From: Radiobacillus deserti
Lineage (GTDB): Bacteria; Bacillota; Bacilli; Bacillales; Amphibacillaceae
Direction: 5' to 3'
Length of the DNA stretch: 64,000 nt
NCBI RefSeq assembly: GCF_007301515.1
Contig: NZ_CP041666.1
Span: forward strand, 1,550,001 to 1,614,000
Below the pieces are notes generated by a model. It saw only the letters and a program-made list of their open reading frames with translations. It was not told the DNA's origin and did no database searches. How positions within the stretch are numbered: position 1 is the stretch's first letter; every line of letters begins with the position of its first letter. This document shows, in pieces, positions 59,270-64,000 of the stretch. A program made the translations under genes and the position numbers.

Positions 59270-62200
59270 ATGGAGATATCCAGCAAAGATAAAATGAATG
59301 TACTGTTAAAACAACTTGAAATACCTGAAGAAATGATTAGTAACTACTTTACAAATAGTTATTTATCCAAGGTAGAAGTGTTTAAGCATATAAAGAAATG
59401 GCATTTTCACATTCACGTAGATAACGTGCTACCATCGTCTGTCTACCAGCTGTTCACTGCAAACTTGCAGCAATCATTTACATCTATAGCCACAGTAGAC
59501 TGGACGTTTTATCCGAAAGAAAACCAATTACCAGCGGAAGATGTTATTTCATACTGGCAGAGCTTTCTACAATCAACCGAATTATCACCCGCTTACCGTG
59601 ATTTAATTTTAAATCAAACACCTACCATAACTGGAAACAAGCTCGGGTTAACCGCACGTAACGAAGCCGAATCCTCGGCCTTGAAAAAACGATTAGATCC
59701 TAGCTTTAAAGAGTTCTGTAGACAAGCGGGGATTGGACCGTTTACTCTTTCTGTGGAAGTGAAAGATGAGCCAAATGCATTAGAAAAATTCCGTGAGCAA
59801 AAAGCGTTAGAGGATCAAATGCTAGTGCAAAAAGCGGTAAAAGATAAAGAAGAGCGTGCGAAAAAGAAAGAAGATTCTGCTCCATCTGGTCCAATAATGA
59901 TTGGATATAACATACAAGATGACATTACACCGATGAAAGAGATTGTGGAAGAGGAGCGCAGAATGACGGTTCAAGGCTACGTATTTGATGTCGATATACG
60001 TGAATTGCGTTCAGGTCGTCACTTGTTAATTATTAAAGCTACGGATTATACAGATTCCTTTCAAATTAAAATGTTCTCTAAAGGTGATCAGGATCAGGAA
60101 AGCTTTAAGCAAATTCAAAAAGGCATGTGGTTAAAAGCTAGAGGAAGTGTACAAACCGACAACTTTACAAATGAGCTTACCATGATGGCTAATGATATTA
60201 ATGAAATTAAAGGGGAAACTCGAATAGACAAGGCGCCCGAAGGTGAAAAACGCGTTGAATTGCACGCCCATACTACGATGAGTCAGATGGATGCGGTTGT
60301 TTCTGCGTCTAAGCTTATTGCACAAGCAAAGGCTTGGGGACATTCTGCTATTGCAATTACGGACCATGCGGTTGCTCAATCGTTTCCAGAGGCGCATTCA
60401 GCAGGGAAGAAGCATGGCGTGAAAGTTATCTATGGAGTTGAGGCAAATCTCGTAGATGACGGTGTTCCAATCGCATACAATGAAGCGGACGTCGTACTAG
60501 ATTCTGCAACCTATGTGGTATTTGACGTGGAAACGACTGGGTTGTCTGCGGTTTATGACACGATTATTGAGTTAGCAGCTGTAAAAGTTCATAACGGTGA
60601 AATTATCGATCGATTCGAATCCTTTGCAAATCCTCACCATCCGTTATCTCAAACGACCATTGATTTAACAGGTATTACAGATGACATGGTCAAGGATGCA
60701 CCTGAAGTCGAAGAAGTGCTTAAGGATTTCCATGAATGGATGGGAGATGGGATTTTAGTTGCGCACAATGCTAGCTTCGATATGGGCTTCTTGAATGCAG
60801 GATTTAAGAAAATTGACATACCAGAAGCACCTAATCCGGTAATCGATACGTTAGAGCTTGCTAGATTCTTATTTCCTAATTTAAAAAATCACCGATTAAA
60901 TACATTATGTAAGCATTTGGACATTGAACTAACCCAGCACCATAGAGCAATTTATGATGCTGAAGCGACCGGTTATTTGCTTTGGAAACTAGTAAAGCGA
61001 AGCTTAGAAAAAGAGATTGTGAACCATAACCAATTCAATAATCATATGGGAGAAGGAAATGCTTATCAACGTTCTCGCCCTTATCATTGTACGTTACTAG
61101 CTCAAAATGAAGTGGGATTAAAGAATTTGTATAAGCTAGTCTCTATTTCTCATGTAGATTATTTCTATCGTGTTCCACGTATTCCGAGATCTAAGCTACA
61201 ACAATTTCGGGAAGGAATCATCGTTGGCTCTGGCTGTGATAAAGGGGAAGTCTTTGAAACGATGATGCAAAAATCGGAGCAAGAAGCAGAGAAAGTGGCT
61301 AGTTTTTATGACTATCTCGAGGTTCAACCACCTTCTAATTACTATCACTTAATAGAAAAAGAACTTGTACAGAATGAAGCACAAATTTTAGATATTCTAA
61401 AGAAAATCGTAAATCTTGGAGAACGATTAAGGAAAATTACAGTAGCAACTGGGAATACGCACTATCTAGAAGAACACGACAAGGTGTATAGACAAATTTT
61501 AATTTCTTCTCAAAACGGAAATCCGTTGAGTAGACAAACATTGCCTGATGTACATTTCCGGACAACGGATGAAATGCTTGAATGCTTTTCATTCCTTGGC
61601 AAGGAAAAGGCAAAAGAAATCGTTGTTACAAATACCAATAGAATAGCAGAGGAGATGGAAGAAATCTCTCCTGTTAAAGAAGATTTATACACTCCAAATA
61701 TCGATGGGGCAGAGGATGAAATTCGTGAACTGAGTTACAACATGGCAAGAGACATATATGGGGAAGAGCTACCCGAAATCGTTGAAAAACGAATCGAGAA
61801 AGAGCTAACTAGTATTATAGGTCATGGATTTGCGGTTATTTATTTAATATCACATAAACTTGTGAAAAAATCGCTGGATGACGGCTATCTAGTAGGGTCT
61901 CGTGGTTCAGTAGGTTCTTCTTTAATTGCGACATTAACAGAAATTACAGAGGTTAATCCATTACCTCCTCATTATGTATGTCGATCATGTAAGTACCACG
62001 AGTTCTTTAATGATGGATCTGTTGGTAGTGGGTTTGATTTACCAGATAAAGACTGTCCAAATTGTGGAAGCAGCTTGAGAAAGGACGGTCAAGATATTCC
62101 ATTTGAAACATTCCTTGGATTTAAAGGGGACAAGGTACCCGATATCGATTTGAACTTCTCAGGGGAATATCAGCCTAGAGCACACAACTACACAAAGGTT

Positions 62201-63559
62201 CTATTTGGCGAAGACAATGTGTATCGAGCCGGAACTATTGGTACGGTAGCTGAAAAAACAGCGTATGGGTATGTAAAAGGCTACGCGAGTGACCACCAGC
62301 TACAAGTGAAAAGTGCAGAGATTGATCGTTTAGTTCAGGGGTGTACAGGTGTAAAACGGACAACGGGACAACACCCAGGGGGAATCATCGTTGTTCCAGA
62401 TGATAAAGAAATATATGATTTTACGCCAATTCAGTTTCCAGCAGATGATCGGAATTCAGAATGGAAAACGACACACTTTGACTTCCACTCTATTCACGAT
62501 AATTTGCTGAAGCTTGATATACTAGGACACGATGATCCGACTGTGATTAGAATGCTTCAGGACTTAAGTGGAATTGATCCAAAGACGATTCCAACAGACG
62601 ACAAAGAAACGATGAAAATATTTTCTGGAACAGAGTCATTAGGGGTTAGTCCAGAACAAATTATGTGTAAAACCGGGACACTAGGTGTACCGGAATTCGG
62701 TACCCGATTCGTGCGGCAAATGTTAGAGGATACAAGTCCCAAAACGTTTGCTGAGCTTGTTATTATATCCGGCCTATCTCATGGTACAGATGTATGGTTA
62801 GGAAATGCACAGGAATTAATTAACCAGGGCATTTGTGAACTACCTGATGTAATTGGGTGTCGGGATGATATCATGGTGTATTTAATGCACAAAGGATTAG
62901 ATGCTTCTCTTGCCTTCAAGATTATGGAGTTTGTTCGGAAAGGGAAAGGACTTCAAGACGAGTGGATTGAAGAAATGAAAAAGCATGATGTTCCTGATTG
63001 GTATATTGATTCCTGTAAGAAGATTAAATATATGTTCCCAAAAGCGCACGCGGCTGCTTATGTTCTAATGGCTGTTCGTATCGCTTACTTCAAAGTTCAC
63101 TACCCAATCTTTTTCTACGCAGCTTATTTTTCGGTGCGTGCAGATGACTTTGATTTAAATGTTATGGTTAAAGGTTCTCAAGAAATTCGCAAACGCATTG
63201 AAGAAATACAATCTAAAGGGAACGATGCATCTCCGAAAGAAAAGAACTTGTTAACCGTATTAGAAATTGCATTGGAAATGAATGAGCGTGGTTTTTCTTT
63301 CCAAAGAGTAGATTTATATAAATCTAGCGCCACGGATTTCATTGTGGACGGAAATACACTCATTCCTCCATTCAACGCGGTAGATGGTTTAGGAACGAAT
63401 GCTGCTTTAAATATCGTGAAAGCTAGAGAAGAAGGAGAGTTCCTATCTAAAGAAGATCTAAGGGAACGAAGTAAGATTTCAAAAACCGTTTTAGAATATT
63501 TGGATCAACATGGATGCCTAGAAGGAATGGCGGATGCAAACCAGCTGTCTCTTTTCTAA
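59270..63559 (+). CDS. polC: DNA polymerase III PolC-type, alpha subunit
   Basis: 1429-residue replicative polymerase of low-GC Gram-positives with built-in proofreading. In order: N-terminal domain (1-220), OB domain (about 225-320), PHP domain (RVELHAHTTMSQMDAVVSA near 327; AITDHAVAQSFPEAH), an inserted DEDDh exonuclease (VVFDVETTGLSA near 416; AHNASFDMGFL; HHRAIYDAEATGYL), then polymerase palm/fingers with catalytic Asp pair in PDIDLNFSG near residue 957. A Cys4 zinc site (CRSC...CPNC) lies about 905-930. It ends in the QLSLF clamp-binding peptide. The ATG has GGGAGG upstream. All catalytic motifs are intact. Confidence 0.98.
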   Translation: MEISSKDKMNVLLKQLEIPEEMISNYFTNSYLSKVEVFKHIKKWHFHIHVDNVLPSSVYQLFTANLQQSFTSIATVDWTFYPKENQLPAEDVISYWQSFLQSTELSPAYRDLILNQTPTITGNKLGLTARNEAESSALKKRLDPSFKEFCRQAGIGPFTLSVEVKDEPNALEKFREQKALEDQMLVQKAVKDKEERAKKKEDSAPSGPIMIGYNIQDDITPMKEIVEEERRMTVQGYVFDVDIRELRSGRHLLIIKATDYTDSFQIKMFSKGDQDQESFKQIQKGMWLKARGSVQTDNFTNELTMMANDINEIKGETRIDKAPEGEKRVELHAHTTMSQMDAVVSASKLIAQAKAWGHSAIAITDHAVAQSFPEAHSAGKKHGVKVIYGVEANLVDDGVPIAYNEADVVLDSATYVVFDVETTGLSAVYDTIIELAAVKVHNGEIIDRFESFANPHHPLSQTTIDLTGITDDMVKDAPEVEEVLKDFHEWMGDGILVAHNASFDMGFLNAGFKKIDIPEAPNPVIDTLELARFLFPNLKNHRLNTLCKHLDIELTQHHRAIYDAEATGYLLWKLVKRSLEKEIVNHNQFNNHMGEGNAYQRSRPYHCTLLAQNEVGLKNLYKLVSISHVDYFYRVPRIPRSKLQQFREGIIVGSGCDKGEVFETMMQKSEQEAEKVASFYDYLEVQPPSNYYHLIEKELVQNEAQILDILKKIVNLGERLRKITVATGNTHYLEEHDKVYRQILISSQNGNPLSRQTLPDVHFRTTDEMLECFSFLGKEKAKEIVVTNTNRIAEEMEEISPVKEDLYTPNIDGAEDEIRELSYNMARDIYGEELPEIVEKRIEKELTSIIGHGFAVIYLISHKLVKKSLDDGYLVGSRGSVGSSLIATLTEITEVNPLPPHYVCRSCKYHEFFNDGSVGSGFDLPDKDCPNCGSSLRKDGQDIPFETFLGFKGDKVPDIDLNFSGEYQPRAHNYTKVLFGEDNVYRAGTIGTVAEKTAYGYVKGYASDHQLQVKSAEIDRLVQGCTGVKRTTGQHPGGIIVVPDDKEIYDFTPIQFPADDRNSEWKTTHFDFHSIHDNLLKLDILGHDDPTVIRMLQDLSGIDPKTIPTDDKETMKIFSGTESLGVSPEQIMCKTGTLGVPEFGTRFVRQMLEDTSPKTFAELVIISGLSHGTDVWLGNAQELINQGICELPDVIGCRDDIMVYLMHKGLDASLAFKIMEFVRKGKGLQDEWIEEMKKHDVPDWYIDSCKKIKYMFPKAHAAAYVLMAVRIAYFKVHYPIFFYAAYFSVRADDFDLNVMVKGSQEIRKRIEEIQSKGNDASPKEKNLLTVLEIALEMNERGFSFQRVDLYKSSATDFIVDGNTLIPPFNAVDGLGTNAALNIVKAREEGEFLSKEDLRERSKISKTVLEYLDQHGCLEGMADANQLSLF

Positions 63560-63633
63560 GGCTTGGAGATGGCGATTCTTGCATTAAATTTCTAATTATG
63601 GTATATTCGTAGAGGAAAGTAATGATACGTTTG

Positions 63634-63665
63634 AAGAAAGAGTGGGTAAACCCCACTCTTTCTTT
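63634..63665 (+). terminator. Rho-independent terminator after polC
   Basis: Stem GAAAGAGTGGG (63636-63646) with CCCACTCTTTC (63652-63662), extendable by two A-T pairs, TAAAC loop and a TTT tail. Confidence 0.8.
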
Positions 63666-63680
63666 CATACTTCTTTCTTT

Positions 63681-63709
63681 TTGCACCGGAGTGAAAGTAA
63701 CCCTGTAAT
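63681..63709 (+). promoter_or_regulatory. Predicted sigma-A promoter for rimP(-nusA) operon
   Basis: TTGCAC (63681-63686), 17-base spacer, TGTAAT (63704-63709). It lies just downstream of the polC terminator, so the rimP operon has its own start, leaving a leader of about 150 bases. Confidence 0.55.
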
Positions 63710-63730
63710 GTGATAATGGTTGCTCAAATG

Positions 63731-63754
63731 ATCCCTTGCCTGTTGGCAGGGGAT
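63731..63754 (+). promoter_or_regulatory. Leader hairpin upstream of rimP
   Basis: 10-bp stem ATCCCTTGCC (63731-63740) with GGCAGGGGAT (63745-63754), one U-G pair, TGTT loop, no U-tail. Possible RNA stability or regulatory element in the 5' leader. Confidence 0.4.
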
Positions 63755-63866
63755 TTATACTGATAAATGAATTTTTCATTTTCGAGCAAACTATTCCTAC
63801 TAACGACATGATGATTCAGGGAGACTAGAACAATCTTCTAGAGATATTCATAAAGGAGGGATTAGG

Positions 63867-64000
63867 TTGAGTGCAAAGGTAACAGAAATTACAGAAGAGT
63901 TAGTTCGACCGATTTTGATGGATTTACAACTAGATCTTGTAGACATTGAATTTGAAAAAGAAGGAAAGAACTGGTTTCTTCGAGTATTTGTCGATAAACC
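63867..64000 (+). CDS. rimP: Ribosome maturation factor RimP, N-terminal part (3' cut by window edge)
   Basis: First 44 codons of RimP (YlxS), a 30S assembly factor. It reads MSAKVTEITEELVRPILMDL, then LDLVDIEFEKEGKNWFLRVF, the conserved RimP N-terminal domain. The start is TTG 63867, seven bases after AAGGAGGG (63853-63860). In Bacillus it opens the rimP-nusA-ylxR-infB operon, which would continue beyond the window. Confidence 0.95.
   Translation, partial: MSAKVTEITEELVRPILMDLQLDLVDIEFEKEGKNWFLRVFVDK

Larger units (their letters stand above)
63560..63866 (+). other. polC-rimP intergenic region
   Basis: 307 bases without a gene. It holds the polC terminator (63634-63665), the predicted rimP operon promoter (63681-63709) and a leader hairpin (63731-63754). 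The first 70 bases after polC show nothing recognisable. Confidence 0.7.

Noticed and set aside
63447..63809. 120-residue minus-strand open frame over the end of polC
   Set aside because: It overlaps polC coding sequence, its terminator and the rimP promoter, has no recognisable family features and no supporting minus-strand context.

Overview
This window is one uninterrupted, plus-strand block of core genome from a Gram-positive, low-GC, endospore-former-type bacterium of the family Bacillaceae. The evidence is gene order. It follows, almost gene for gene, the Bacillus subtilis smc-ftsY-ffh-rpsP-trmD-rplS-rbgA-sucCD-topA-codY-fla/che-rpsB-tsf-pyrH-frr-uppS-cdsA-dxr-rasP-proS-polC-rimP region. 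The genes also show strong AGGAGG-type ribosome-binding sites, frequent TTG and GTG starts, sigma-A-type promoters and U-tailed terminators. I cannot name the genus from sequence alone. No tRNA, rRNA, CRISPR array, insertion sequence, prophage or minus-strand gene was found.

Layout. 1-4575: the smc 3' end, then the SRP genes ftsY, ylxM and ffh. 4587-7414: rpsP, khpA, ylqD, rimM, trmD and rplS (ribosome and tRNA maturation). 7578-12019: signal peptidase I, GTPase RbgA, RNase HII and a pair, ylqG-ylqH, that resembles detached parts of flagellar FliK and FlhB. 12156-17588: succinyl-CoA synthetase (sucCD), dprA and topA. 17748-21628: xerC, hslV, hslU and codY. 21629-48731: a 27-kb fla/che operon of 32 genes running from flgB to sigD, covering rod, MS ring, C ring, export gate, hook assembly, chemotaxis and the flagellar sigma factor. 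48877-49700: an uncharacterised small gene plus swrB. 49717-53159: rpsB, tsf, pyrH and frr. 53317-59230: uppS, cdsA, dxr, rseP and proS. 59270-63665: polC. 63681-64000: the promoter, leader and 5' end of rimP.

The genes fall into a few working sets: co-translational protein targeting and secretion (FtsY, Ffh, YlxM, signal peptidase), ribosome assembly and translation factors, isoprenoid, phospholipid and envelope precursors (UppS, CdsA, Dxr, RseP), and motility. CodY sits directly upstream of the motility operon, as in B. subtilis, where it represses that operon.

The most notable observations are these. (1) Single-base +1 frameshifts interrupt two essential genes, rpsP and cdsA. Both are repaired by removing one base, which suggests either sequencing errors or real lesions. 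(2) A hairpin lies between the only Shine-Dalgarno sequence of swrD and its start codon. (3) The FliK-like/FlhB-like ylqG-ylqH pair lies outside the flagellar operon. (4) trmFO is absent from its usual place between topA and xerC, where a 330-base promoter-rich gap is found instead. (5) HslV lacks the N-terminal serine described for B. subtilis ClpQ. I did not find a wholly new multi-gene system. Apart from these points the region is conserved core genome.
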